Shown here: one piece after another, positions 24,101 through 39,100 of the stretch
How positions within the stretch are numbered: position 1 is the stretch's first letter
Layout of the letters: each line of letters begins with the position of its first letter
Source of the DNA: Siphonodentalium dalli
Taxonomy: Eukaryota; Mollusca; Scaphopoda; Gadilida; Siphonodentaliidae
Length of the DNA: 64,000 bases
Assembly: GCA_032622095.1 (NCBI GenBank)
Contig: CP136069.1
Location: forward strand, 186,049,122 to 186,113,121
Direction: 5' to 3'
Program-made: the position numbers and the translations under genes
Notes under the pieces: generated by a model
What the model was told of the DNA's origin: nothing
The model's input: the letters and a program-made list of their open reading frames with translations, nothing else
The model's database searches: none

Positions 24101-27100
24101 ATTGAAAGTTTTGTAACTTGTCCCGATCCCTATGTATATTATCTTTCTAGATACATTAAAATATGTGTAAAGTAAAGTAAAGTTAATAAATTTGTCATAT
24201 AATTACTGGATAAGCATTGATGTTTTACCCATCATATTCAACTATAGTGTATTTTAATTTAACACATAGTTGTTAATACCATGGTGATTACCATAGTTCT
24301 ACCACCCAGCTGTACAATGCTTCGATGTGTTTGATTCCCTTTATAAATATCTTTTTAATTTTCCACAGGGCGCTAATTTGCCGGCTAACGTCGGACAAGA
24401 GTTTGGAGCTCCTGATTCTACATACTTTATCCTAGAGACGCATTATAATAATCCGCAACATGATGCTGGTATGTGACATGTTTATAATAATCATCAACAT
24501 GATGTAGGTATGTGACATGTTTATAATAATCCTCAACATGATGTAGGTATGTGACATGTTTGTAATAATCCTCAACATGATGTAGGTATGTGATATGTTT
24601 ATAATAATCCTCAACATGATGCTGGTATGTGACATGTTTATAATAATACTCAACATGATGTATAGGTATGTGACATGTTTATAATAATCCTCAACATGAT
24701 GTAGGTATGTGACATGTTTATAATAATCCTCAACATGATGTAGGTATGTGACATGTTTATAATAATCCTCAACATGATGTAGGTATGTGACATGTTTGTA
24801 ATAATCCTCAACATGATGTAGGTATGTGACATGTTTATAATAATCCTCAACATGATGTATAGGTATGTGACATGTTTATAATAATCCTCAACATGATGTA
24901 GGTATGTGACAAGTTTGTAATAATCCTCAACATGATGTAGGTATGTGACATGTTTATAATAATCCTCAACATGATGTAGGTATGTGACATGTTTATAATA
25001 ATCCTCAACATGATGTATAGGTATGTGACATGTTTATAATAATCCTCAACATGATGTAGGTATGTGACATGTTTATAATAATCCTCAACATGATGTATAG
25101 GTATGTGACATGTTTATAATAATCCTCAACATGATGTAGGTATGTGACATGTTTGTAATAATCATCAACATGATGTAGGTATGTGACATGTTTATAATAA
25201 TCCTCAACATGATGTAGGTATGTGATATGTTTATAATAATCCTCAACATGATGTAGGTATGTGACATGTTTATAATAATCCTCAACATGATGTATAGGTA
25301 TGTGACATGTTTATAATAATCCTCAACATGATGTAGGTATGTGACATGTTTATAATAATCCTCAACATGATGTATAGGTATGTGACATGTTTATAATAAT
25401 CCTCAACATGATGTAGGTATGTGACATGTTTATAATAATCCTCAACATGATGTAGGTATGTGACATGTTTATAATAATCCTCAACATGATGTAGGTATGT
25501 GACATGTTTATAATAATCCTCAACATGATGCTGGTATGTGACATGTTTATAATAATACTCAACATGATGCTGGTATGTGACATATTTACAGTAATTATCA
25601 GCATGATGTATAGGTATGTGACACGATGTAGGTATGTGACACGATGTAGGTATGTGGCATGTCCCATAACTATTCCAAATCTTACTTGAAAATATTCAGC
25701 CTATTGCTCAACAGATCCACCCCTGGACACGTCGGTCCTGCTGTTGTGTTAAGAATGGCGGTGATCCTGCTAATTGCTGCATGGCATACATGCGTGTGTA
25801 TGTTATATAAATTATATAGATAATATATGGCATACACCGAGAGCGGCGACAAAAATCCTCATTAAAGAGCAACATGTTGATTACATATAGAACATAGTAG
25901 CCGCGATTACCACATTTTCACCATTTTGGGACTTCTGTTAGTTTGTCTGTTAAGTATGGCCGGGAAAACGACTGGACCGATTGAGCTCAAACTTCCAATC
26001 TAAGGTTAAAAATCCACGGGCAGTGTTTACCGCCGTTTTGGAGAAGCTTTGAGCACACCTTCTCCACTCTCAGTCACCAAAATGACCGTCATTGGCACTG
26101 TGGAGTTAATCGCGTTGATAGTTAAAGAGCGTTCGTATCCGCAGTGTCGTTGACAAAGAGCGTATGCGTGTAGTGTGATTCTTATGTCTGGGGCCAGACG
26201 TGAGTGTGTCTGTATCCAGACATGAGCGTGTTGTGTGATTCTTATGGCTGTCTTCGTACTTAGGGGTTCCAAGGAACAGGGGAGATTTTCATCGGGTAAG
26301 TTTTTCCGCCCGAGGTGATCTTCACCTTGAAACGGGTACCCACAAACGTACCTATTTTAGGGACGGGTACCATCACGGGACGGGTACCATCATTTATCTT
26401 GATTAAAAAGGCAGATTAACTCAAATTAAATTAAAAAATTAACGGATTTCTACGAAATTTGATACCTATGGATACTTTTGTCGGGGGAGTGTTTTCGACG
26501 GGTCAAATCGTGACCCCGACCTGATCTTGACCTTCAAAATTGTCAATTCAAGGTCAAATCGGGTAAAACGGACGGATTTCGACGAAATTTTATACCTAGG
26601 GATACTTTTGTCCGGGGAGTGTTTTGGACGGGTCAAATCGTTACCCCGACCTGACCTTGACCTTTAAAATGTTCAATTAAAGGTCAAAGCCCGGACGAAG
26701 TCGGGTCACCTACTAGTATTATATAAATTATATATCTAATATATGGCATACATCGAGAGCGGCGACAAAAATCCTCATTAAAGAGCAACATGTTGATTAC
26801 ATATAGAATATAGTAGCCGCGATTACCACATTTTCACCACGAGTTGGATTTGTGATTTGTGTGTTGTTTTCTCGTCTAGTTTTATAGATTAAATAAATGT
26901 GTTGTTCCTTCTCACAATGTTGACCGATACTGTAAAATGTATTGTTTTTGTGTTTGATTTCTCTGCGCCATTACCTGATGGCTTGAGGAAATAAATATAT
27001 CTAGCTATATAAACGAGTGATCCTAACACGGCACTATAAAAAATGTGCGCCACGAGAAGTGATACCCAATTTTACGTCATGACGTCAGCCTGTTTGTAAG

Positions 27101-30100
27101 CCATCAGTCACTTGATATTCCAATATATGTTTCCATGTTCATTTAACACTAGTCTATAGCAAGCTATATGCGTGTGATTGAAATGCAGGTAATTTTCCTT
27201 ATATTGAATTGCTATCAAAACAACTTCCAATTTTAAATTCATGTATCAGAAATGCTATGTGGTTAACTAGGATGTAGTGCTGCTATAGGTATGAACGTTT
27301 AAACCATGACATAACATTTGCACATTTATACACCCCGACACAGTAGGGGTTAAACTGGAATTTAAAAAATAAGTGTTATACACATGATGTTATTTCAACG
27401 TTCCAGGTCGCGTTGACAGTTCTGGACTTCGCGTCATTTACACATCAAGTCTACGAGAGCACGAGGCAGGCATGTTGCACGTCGGAGCAGAAATCAGTGA
27501 TGTGTTTATTATCCCTCCACACGAGCCGGCCTTCAGGACATACGGGGCGTGTAGTCCCAGATGTACGCAGGTATAAGCACACGCTTCAGCGCCATTAATT
27601 GTCCATATAATTATGGCTAAACCTCCCAGTTAATTAATGAATAAATCCAATCGAAAATTAATTGCGCTTCAGTGCAATTCAATTGCGCTTCAGCGCAATT
27701 ATTTTCCCATATATGGGAACCCCCAGTTAATTAATGGAATAACCTATATATTCAGGGGTGTAAGCTTGTAACATTAATTGCGCTTCAGTGCAATTCAATT
27801 GCGCTTTGAGCAACGCAATTATTAATAAATGTGAATTTGGCCTCCCATAGTGGAGCGATGTATAATATCCAAACTCCACAACAGCAGTCAAACTTAAAGT
27901 GACACAACAATCTTCACCAATATACCCCCATTGACTGAAGCAATGATAAGGCGGAATCCCGCAGATATCTATTTTTAGCCACAATTCCATCCGCACGATC
28001 CGATTGGTCGGCGACCTTTCGTCACCAATTTGATACGATTGTTTTTACGACTTTGGAATAATAAATCACTCTCATTCTCAAGACGAAGTAAATTAATTAA
28101 AACCTAGTTAGAACGTATATTTGAATTAGATTATCGGAGTTTTAACTCGGTGTATGGTGCGTTGATTGTTGGGTTGTCACATATGAATTCAACGATTATT
28201 GCCTGGAAAACTGGTCAAAACTCGTTTCGAATAAGTTCGTGTGTTGTTGACATTGTAATTGAATATTGTCAACAGCGGGAATTCTCAGCCTGATGACCAA
28301 GGAGCCGAGTGACTCGGGTCTCAATGGGACCTGTTGGAGAACCAATCGTTCAAACACGCAGATTTAAAAAAAACAGTGTGGGTAGATAGCGTCAGACAAA
28401 TGTACATGTAGCAAGTGCAATTTGACACTGAAATGTACTAATATGCATGTATGGCTTTGGATTGGACTGGCTGCATTATGCCTACACTGACTACATACAG
28501 ACCCTGCAGATTCAAATTCAACAAGTCTCAACAGTGACCCGTATAGTATTAAAATGACTAATTTCAAAATGTGTGGCCCAATATTAGATATATTTTTTTG
28601 TTGGGGGAAGTGTAGATCATGCCATGAATGATCTCTACTCTGGGTAATATGATTATGAGAGGCCACATTCACATTGAATTGCGCTTAAGTGCAATTGAAT
28701 GCGCTTAAGCAAAATTTATTGCACTTAAGGGCAAACGATTGTGCATAAGTGCGATAAAATATTGTGCTTAAGTACAAATAGGGCATTCATGCTTAAAGGT
28801 ACTCAACCCGATAAAACTGCTCTCAATTACTATTTCAATGGCTTCGGGTGTCAAAAATATTTGATTCGAGTCGAGGAAGTCACCCATCAAAGCTCAGATT
28901 TGTTAGATATCGATTTTAGAAATCTATTATTTTTCATTATCGGGAATACTATCTGGCCCAGAACTCAGTCAAAATTGCGTTAAAATTACCACTTGAGTAC
29001 ACATCCAGAGCAGATTACGGCAGTTATTGGTACTCATCTCGAGAACATAACAAATTTGAAAAATCAATATCTAATAACTCTGAGCTTTGTTTGATGTGTT
29101 CCTCGACTCGAATCAAATATTTTTTACCCCCAAAGCCAAAGAAATAGTAATATAGGACCCGCTGATCGGATTGTTGTTGTTGGAATCTGTTGAGATGGGG
29201 ACCCTCTTTACGGGTTGAGTACCTTTAAGCATTATGAGTTGCACTTAAGCATGATTAATTGCGCTCAAGTGCAATTAATTGTAACTACTATCTAGCCTAC
29301 CCATAAAATATTAATTGTCATAACCTGGAGTATCGCCTAGCATCACAAGAAGAGCATGTGCTAATTTTAACCTTTTTAAATAAGCCTAGTACAGTTACCT
29401 CTAACTGTATGTGTGCAACATTCAAAGATAATCCATAATGTCATATAATTATCAGCATCCCTTATATCCAAAAAATGGATGTCTCCTCTAGTATGTTTTA
29501 ATATATTTTTTTTAAAGAATTTTTGCACAGATTTGGGCCATAGCTATGGTAATACATGTATAGCAATAATGTGGTGTCACTGTATGAGGGTTTACTTATT
29601 TACTTAAATCGTGTGAAAAACCCTAAATATTGTCATATTATCAGCATCCCTGTCCCAAAAATATGTGTTTCATTCTGGGAGCTTTGGTGTCTCACTCCTC
29701 GAGCTCTGGTAGTTTTATTAAATCAGCGTCTCTTGTAGTATGTCCATGTCATAAACTGTAGCGCGAATATGGTGTCACTGAGGACCTGCTTCCCTCATAT
29801 GGTGCACATGTATACCGGTATATACTCGAAAATCAAAGTTGCACCAACTAATACAGAAGTCAATGCTATCACGAATTGCCTGAACTAAAACAGAAGGTAA
29901 TGCTATCGCGAGTCTACCATATCAATAAAGAACTTAGACTTGCTGAGCCCTACCCATCCAAACTAATGAAAACAAGAGGTGATATGTCAGTAAGAACTAT
30001 AAGGTTGAGTTATGGATAAACCTATTTATTCACCAGGGGTGTTTTATATAATAGTTACATATAACCATGAAATGCGCTTAAGATTAGCCAATTGATTGCG

Positions 30101-33100
30101 CACAGCAAGATTGATTGCGCTTAAGCACAAATAATTATGTTTTCAAGAACAAATTACTATGCTTAAGCGCAATCGACTGCACTTAAGATCAATGATTGCG
30201 CTTAAGAACAATGATAAGTTCAAGTAATTCTGCTTAAGTGTAATTATTTGTGCTTGAGTGCAATTAATTGCGCTCAAGTGCAATTAATTGCGCTTAATCA
30301 CACTTCATTACTAAATGGCAATTTGGCCTCCCAGAGGCTAATGCCCGTAGAAATCATATTGTACCAATGAAAAACCTGGGAACTTTTTGAGGTTTTGATA
30401 GGGAACCTTATAAAGCTGAAAAAATAACACGGGAATATATTTCTTTGTTAATACCTGTCGCTTAACAGTTTATTCATAAGTAGGCGAAAGTGCCAGCTCG
30501 AGATGACATTATTTAACAGACTTGACGGGTGAGTTTGCTATGCGCACTTACAATCATGGAATTTCCCCCATACTTTGAAGTTGATTATCGAGGAACAATT
30601 ATAAACAAATAAATATGTTCCCTGCCTTGTTTTTTCAATGTTATAAAGTTCCCTATCAAAACATAAAAAAGTTCCCAAGTTTTGTACTGATGGAATAAGA
30701 TCTCTACAGGCGATAAGCAGAGTAAAGATTCATGGCATGATCTAGGGGAGGGGGTTTCTTCAATTTCAACTAGATAGCTCCAGGCTGTTGACCCAACATT
30801 CAACAATAATTTAAACAAGGACTAAATCATGCCAGAAGCTGGGGTTTGTCCCACAAAAATATTCATGATTGCCAATTACTCAATTAATAAATTCAATTGC
30901 AAGTCTATCACAGCTAGTGACAGTCAATTGTGATATTCAGTTATTAACAGACTTTTTAATTATATTAAATTTAATTCATTAGTGAAAATTCATACATGTG
31001 TTATTGTGTTAAGTACCTTATTAATAAATCATTTAAAATAAGTCTTCTTAAATATATCTCTTCATGATATTGATGATGTCCCTCCCTCCCATGGCGGACC
31101 CCAGACTCCTATTCTGAATACTAATAACAAATAGGTGATTTTTCTGTGTACCAGCAGGTACCAGATAAGAAAATATGGATAGTGACAATGGAGTGAAATC
31201 TCCTGGAACTGTATGATATATCTCACTGAGAATAATTGTCATTGAGCATCAAATTGATTATTTTTTGTCAAAATGACATATTTTGATATAATTCAGTCTC
31301 ATACTTCTTGATGAGCTGGAGTTATGGACAATACTTCAGCAGCAAAAATGTAATTATTTTCATATTTATAACAGTGTGAAATAACCATGGCTTCTATCCT
31401 ATATTTTTTGTATCCGGTACTCATGATTCACCTCTGTTATTCATGATTTATGGCAGGTGCTAGTACATGTATACCATCAGTAGTCAGAGTAATCAAAACT
31501 ACAGTAATGCCCTAATTAGTCGACTCCAATACCACAGCAGAATTATGGGTAACTTTTCCGGATTTAGTCGGAAATATGGCTTGTTGCCATTCATCGGAAA
31601 TCTCTCCCATATAATAATGAAGTGGCAGTGTCTCAGAAACAGAACATTAATTTGATTTGGCCTTACTAAACTCAGCAGAACCACCACCATCATAGTACAG
31701 TAATGCCCTAAATAATTGACTCCTTAACCACAGCAGAATTATGGGTAACTTTTGAGCATTTAGTCGAAAATATGGCTTTCCGATGAATGGCAACAAGCCA
31801 TATTTCCAACTAAATCCTGAAAAGTTACCCATAATGCTGCTGTGGTTAAGCAGTCGATTAATTAGGGCATTACTGTATGTGGTTCATTTATGAGACAAAA
31901 TACCAAACCTGGAGGGTCGGAACTAAAACTAAAACAAAAAATGTCTATTTGGAATAAAATCAATTAACCCTTTCATTATGGGAGCAGCATTCACCCTTCC
32001 ATGATTGGAGCATTGGAAATATTGCGAAAAAACCATGTGCTAATGCATTCTCTTATATATGGTAGTTTCCAGTAGGGATCCTAGAATATGTAAGAGAATA
32101 CATTACATGTACATTGGCCTAACAATATTTACCTTGACCTTGTAAGCCAGTGCATTCTCTTATATATGTGAGGCTACCTAGTATGGTATCTGCAAATATA
32201 AGGGAATGCACTGGCACATGATTCATTGCTCCACCAGCGCAGTTCCCATCAAGAAATGGTTATATTATATATTCGAGTCTCCCAAGTCCTTCCAACTGCA
32301 TGTTTTGTAGATTTTATTTTCCTGCTTTACAGAAGAAATTTAATCATTTACAAATTTCCAGGATTCACTAAAGATGGATTATCTCTTCCTCTAACATGTG
32401 TTGTATAGTTTACTGGTTATAAAATTATAAAAATAAGCCGGAGATACCATTAAAATACTGGAAATTGATTGTATACTATTATAATACTAATTGATAGAAG
32501 TGTTTCCAGGCAAGGGTCTTCGATTCATATTTATTATGTTATACACAGGAAACTATAAAATAATTGTTACAGAAAGAGATAATTATTAATCCATCTGTTA
32601 GAGTAAGGATTTTTCAAGTTGTGTGTTTTCAAGAATGGGAGTGTATCACACTGAGCCAAATTCAATATATGATGGTCAGATATTTCAAAAACTAGAAATT
32701 TTTTGTACAGCCTTTTCATTGTTTTAGTAATTTTCTGACTACAATGTAGATTGTGTACAAAACATGATTTCTTTATTAGTCTATGATGAAGACAAAACTA
32801 TTTTTTAACAAATTGTGTGTTAGACTTACAAACTGAAGGGATTTCCAAACACCTTGCGATGCTATATTTTTACAATTTAAAGTGTTCTAAGAGGAAAGTT
32901 CAAATAATTTTGCACATTTCATGGCTGGAGCTTCCTGAAATTTTGCAAAAACACTATACCAATGCATTCTCTTATATATGCCAGTCTCCCATTGGCAGAC
33001 TCACATATTTAAGAGAATTCATTGACCTAACAACATTTATCTTGACTATGCAAGCCAGTGCATTCTTTTATATATACAAGGTGCCATATGGGAGACCATT

Positions 33101-36100
33101 ATTTATGATTAATCCTTCCATAACTGGAGCTTCATGAATTTTTTTGAAAACCTGTGCCAATGCATTCTCTTATATATGCGAGTCTCCCATAGGATGCCTT
33201 GCATATATAAGAGAATGCATTAAGCTAACAATACTTGTATTGAACTTCTAAGCCAGTGCACTCTCTACTGATTGTTTTTTTCTATTTATGCCCCAACATT
33301 TGTTAAACAGACAAAAATACAAAAAAATGTCATTTTTGGAAAAGTATCATGACTGAAGGATTAATCTCAGTCATAAGTTAATTTTAATCACCAAAAACAC
33401 CAAAACAAATGCCATGAGAAAAGCAGGGTATATGGATTTAAATTATTTCAATTTGCTCTGGAGGGGGGGGGGGGTGTTAATATATATTCAGACACGTATG
33501 TTACTTTTTTACCTTTGACCATTTCTGCAATTCACCCAGCCCCGCAACCAATTTCTTTCCCTCTTTACAACTGTTTTCCCCAAGCATTTTTCAACACCCC
33601 TCCTCATCTGTCTGTCTGAATATATATGTGGAGATTCTATGAGGAAAACAAATATTTTTTTCCTCACAGAAACCCCACTGTGAAAATATTTCAGTGAATT
33701 TTGTGTTAACTAAAGCTATTGTTCTTGTTTAATATTACAGTTTTCACCACTTTTACATGAAATATTAAAGGGACCAATGCACTCGCAGTGCGGCAGTGGG
33801 TAAAATGTGCAAATATATTCGATAAAAACATCACCTATTAGAAGAACATGGAGAAATAGATCAACTTTGCTCGATTGGCTTAAAGATGGATCATCTCTTC
33901 CTAAATTGTTTTCTATAATTTCTAGGGTATAAAATAATAATGATAAGTCAAGTTGTCAAAGACACCAGTCCAGAAACGCTTCTATCATTTAATATTACAA
34001 CTGATTGATAATCAGTTGGGACAATCTTTTTTTACTATTTTCCTGCTTGCTATGCTCCGAACGTTTCCTCAAGCAGTAAAATGTCACAAATTATTTGTAG
34101 GTATACTAGTATATATACCAGAAAATTCAAAATAGAATGAACAGTAATTGATTGAAGCATTTCCGGACATTATTTTATACCCAGGAAAATATATAAAACT
34201 TGTAATAAGAATATATAGACCATCTTTAAACTGTAATCAAAATATGAAACAGAGATTATTCCTTAAGAAATAATTTCAAGAGAGGGCACTGATTTTCTAA
34301 CCTTTCAACTCAATCAACCTATATAATTAGGAGGCACAATTTTGAAGTCAGAATCACTGAGTGCATTCTATTTACAACCGAAGGGGTTCAGAAACTTTTT
34401 TTTAAAACTCAATATACATGTGATTGGTATATACACATGTACAGTAATGCTCTAATTAATCGACCTCTTAACCAAAGCAGAATTATGGGTAACTTTTCAG
34501 GATTTAGTCGGAAATATATTTCCGACTAAATCCTGAAAAGTTACCCATAATTCTGCTTTGGTTAAGAGGTCGATTAATTAGAGCATTACTGTATGTACTG
34601 ATAACCTATTTTAGTATGAAATTTTCTCCAGTCTTCATATATGCTATTACCATACGCTTGTGTATATATGCATTTTGTTATGAGAGGCCAAAAGTAACAA
34701 TTATCTGTGAATCACTCATCCATAGAGAACCAGGTTCATTTTAACTTCAGACTGTCAGCGAGGTGGCGACGATGTCACAGTGGGGTTGTCTCCCCCCCCC
34801 CATAAATGTTTCCTTCCAAGTGGCCAGTTTCATACCGGTATAATCTGGATGAATCGTATCATTTAGTATAAGGTATATTGCAGTCTGATAGATATCCAGA
34901 CTCGTATTAAAGAAAGAAATGAAACACGGTCTAATTTTATTTAGACTGGGTCTATTGATATGTTTTTTTTAAAATAACGTGAACTTTGTCACAATTTGGG
35001 ATTTAAAAAAAAATAAAATGTGTCCAATTGGCGCGTTGTCATCAGATAACTTAATACAGTAATGCCCAAAGTAATTAAGTAATTGACCACTTAACCACAG
35101 CAGAATTATGGGTAATTTTTCAGGATTTAGTTGGAAATATGGCTTGTTGCCATTCATCGGAAAGCTCTCGACGAGAGCTTTCCAACGAATAGCAACAAGC
35201 CATATTTCCAACTAAATCCTGAATTATTTTCCATAATCCTGGTGTGGTTAAGGGGTCATTACTTTGGGTATTACTCTATGTTCTTTTTCAAAGGATTTTT
35301 TTCAAAAGCAACGCATGACAGTTGTGGGAAACGACAAAACATGTGGTGAGAAATGGCCAAATATATGGTGCGAAACAACCAAACACGTGGGGCAAAGTGT
35401 ATGAAACAACAATAGTACACATATGGGAGGCAAAATTCACATTTAATTGCCAATCACGCTTAAGTGTAATTCATTATGCTTAAGCATGAATTTAAGCTTA
35501 ATTCGCAATGCCTAAGTGTAATTTAGATTTCCATTATACCATACTTAAGCGTATTACATTATGCTTATGCGTAATTCATTTACGATCACACATAATGCAT
35601 TCACGCTAAAGTAAAGCGTAATAGAATTGGAAAAACTCCCCTGAAGCTGAAATTGATGCAGTCAATTACGATGCTAGTAATCTTACCATCCGCCCAGAAC
35701 ATTAAACCTTACTAAGTTAGATACATGTAGGCCTACCATTACATATAACGTTGCAAGGCAATACAAACCAATTATGCTTAAGCGTAATGGAGTTACGCTT
35801 AAGCGTTTAAATCAGCCATTAAATGTTAGATTAATCTCCCATATAGTACTTAATATATGCAATGATAATGTTGTTGTTTGAGCCATCCAAAATTATTTTG
35901 GAGTATAAAAATAAGCAGCAAGCGAAATAATTGAAAAATAATTTATTATATATGATAAACAAGCATAATTTTTAAATATTTAACCCTTTGAGTGCCAGGT
36001 CGATTTTTGTATCAACCCATATACCCTGTGCCAATGCATTCTCTTATATATGCGAGTCGACCATAGGTCGCCTCGCATATATAAGAGAATGCATTGGCCT

Positions 36101-39100
36101 AACAATTTTTTTTTTTTACAATTTTTTTTACAATTTTAATAATTTATTCTTATATTCTTAAACAGACTTATTTTGTAGGTTTAGGGCCGATGAGATCGGC
36201 CCCTGGCACTCAAAGGGTTAAGCAATAGCTCCTTGTTAGCATTGTTGAAAACACTCCATACTGTTGTTCCCCTCGCAGAGCAGATAGAAAACCGTCAATA
36301 TCACTGACATCAACAACCGACTGAAGTCTGTTCCAGGTAGTTCAATTCCACAGTTGTTTTAACAAATAAGGAGTGTTCGTATTGTGAGCTGCTGGTACGC
36401 AGAAGTTGGAACGATTCTGTGTTGTTACACACCTCCTTCTCCACCGGATTTTGACTGACACAGTCCTAAAATTTTGTTGGCTGTATTTCCCTTGTGTCTT
36501 TCTTCTCGTGTTCTAGATAATCAGGCTTTAGGCAGGGCTGAAACCAACCCCTTGACTATTTTGTGGTATTGAACCAGTCACTGTTCTTTCCTTCATTCTT
36601 CGAGGGGTGGTAGCTTTACCTCAAACAGCATGCCTGTGACTGATCCATCATCTCGTCTGTATTTGTTCTTTTCTGTATTTGTTCTTTAAGTCAACATGAC
36701 CGCTTTCGCAGATTGCTGCTTCCAGCAATGAAGGATACGCACTACGTTGATCATGACTGAACTAGAGTTGCACATACTTCCGAGTGTGCCTTGATGTGGT
36801 ACATGTATATTTGAAAACAACAGGTATTTATCTGGCAGGTCCGATTGGAACTTGTATAGATGTTAGTGTATTTATTTTTGAATTTTATATTCAATATTGA
36901 TATTTCAAATCTGACAAATTAATATGTAGGTCAAGTGATGTAAATCCAGAAAAAAATTATCAAAAATATATTTATTGCAAAATTTTATAATTTACAAAGC
37001 GGACCCACCAGATAAATACCTGCTGTTTCTTATACTATAGTACCGCATCAAGTCACACTCAGAAGACTGAGAAGTATGCAGGTATGTGCAACTCCGTAAC
37101 TTTCAGAATTTTGCTCCGCAGATTTGCATGGAAATCCACTGTGACATTCGTGAACTTCCCAAAATCCATGGCGGAAGACACCCCATTCGCTGCTCTTTCC
37201 AATTTTTCGGCATCTTCGCGCTGACAAAAACGTCTTATTTGATCGCATTTTGCCAATTTAAGCTCAATAAATATCGTCTTTTTCTAACGATATCCTGAAA
37301 CCATGCTTGCTGTCACTGAAAACATAGGAATACCCCCAATCTATTTATAGAAATCAGGGGAGATAAACCATGCATGCAGTTTTCAGAAGCGTTAGGAACA
37401 GGCAGTGAACAGCTGTTTCAACAACAACAACACGGTGGCGATGATTGTTGAGTCCCTTTAAGAGAAATTTTAGCATAAGTGTTCGAAAACTCAATTTGCG
37501 TCGAAATACTCAAACGGTTTTGTGGTATGCTATAGCAAAATGGATATGCTCGTATCATTACAAGACATTCCAAGCTATCAGTCGGAAACAAATTGTTTCA
37601 TGACATTTTGACATTGCTATGCTCAGCCATGAGACTGACAGGCTATCCATTGAAAACGGGATAGGCAGCAAAAGAGATCACATAATTATGAACCATTAAT
37701 TCCCCATATAATTCTTAATTCATGATTATAGCACATACACCGGTGTATATGTTATTTATGGATTTGTAACGGCCATGTGTGTTCCCCATGCATGCTTTCA
37801 CAAACGTTGGGGTGGCACTAACCTGGCCGCCTAACCTCCATAATAACATTATATCCTATATTATTTTCAGTTTGTGTTGCAGGGCAGGCATTTTTATTGA
37901 TCAGAATAACTAAAATCCCCGTTGGTCAATAGCACATAAAGTGATAAATTGTAAGTAAGTTCTAAGCTGAAACCAACCTATTTGTTAATTAATACAAAGA
38001 GTATGTTTTTGCACGACGTCTATTCTATACTGAAAATTGTCTCGGTCGTGACAGAAGAAGTGAGAATGCTGCTGCATGCGTGGCGTAATCTGCATCAATA
38101 AAATATTTTTTTATTATAAAAGGCAAAATGACTTATTTTATCATGCCAAATTAAGTGTGTTATTCTGTAGTATCAGACAGAGTCTTATATATATATACAT
38201 TCTTTATTTAAAAAAAATAAAATCTGTTGTTGCATTTAGCACATATTCAATGCTTATTTGGGCAGCTAAATGAGTGAAGTTATGTTGCGAGACGAACCCC
38301 ACCCTCATGTGCTTTCGCTTTTATGCATTATATCTATAGTGTGTAACCTTGGCGAGGTTATGATCACCTACTATATTTGTATTATTATATGCTGAACATG
38401 GCTGAAAATCTTCACACGACAAAATGCTATAGACATGATTGTCATAACAGAAACTATTGGTGCTATAGACATGTCATAAACTGCTATAGGAATTTCATTA
38501 TTTCCTGATATGAACTACACACATGCTCATTTTAAAGTGTAAGTAAGAGCCGGGAAATGTGTCCATTATATAAATGGGAAAGACGCCCATCCATCTAAGT
38601 ATCACATGAGTGCCCCATCTGGAAGTTCAAAGAAAACTGATAAACATATTATGAAATTATCGTCCCTCAGATGGCGTTCACATAACCACCACTGCCCTGT
38701 TTCCTTCAGGCTAATTGGTAACCAACCAGGAGCAGTTGCCGCCCCACTGCTAATGACATACTCACCGCTATTGACATTTCCACAGCTATATACATGTCCA
38801 CAGCTATAGATATGCCCGATATAACCGATATATGGGGTGATATAGGCATGCACATTAAAATGCGAGGGTTATATATATTTACCATTCGCCCATGTCTCAG
38901 ACACCGATTTTCTTGGTAGCCGACAACGACAAGAGACACTAAAAGCTCGCGGCTACATTTGCCGTCCATTCATTTCTCATCACCAACCTGTTTTCCGGAT
39001 ATTTGGGGCTTGTTGTCCGAGATGTATCCATCTAACAAAATCAACAAGAAAACCATAGTCAGAAATGGTAACGCCACCAAGATCGTATTATTAGCCATAA

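Noticed and set aside
24443-25660. CRISPR-like regular repeat
   Set aside because: The units are contiguous without unique spacers and match an animal exon edge; the window is eukaryotic.
24432-25667. Minus-strand repeat 'protein' with MLRIIINMSHTYI units
   Set aside because: It is the complement of the 39-bp donor array; the frame stays open only because 39 is divisible by three.
25806-26838. LTR retrotransposon
   Set aside because: The 120-bp direct repeats lack TG...CA ends, and no primer-binding site, polypurine tract or gag-pol text lies between them.
27413-27598. 61-codon frame starting at an ATG within exon 7
   Set aside because: It is out of frame with the conserved exon 7 reading (DSSGLRVIYT) and disrupts the family match.
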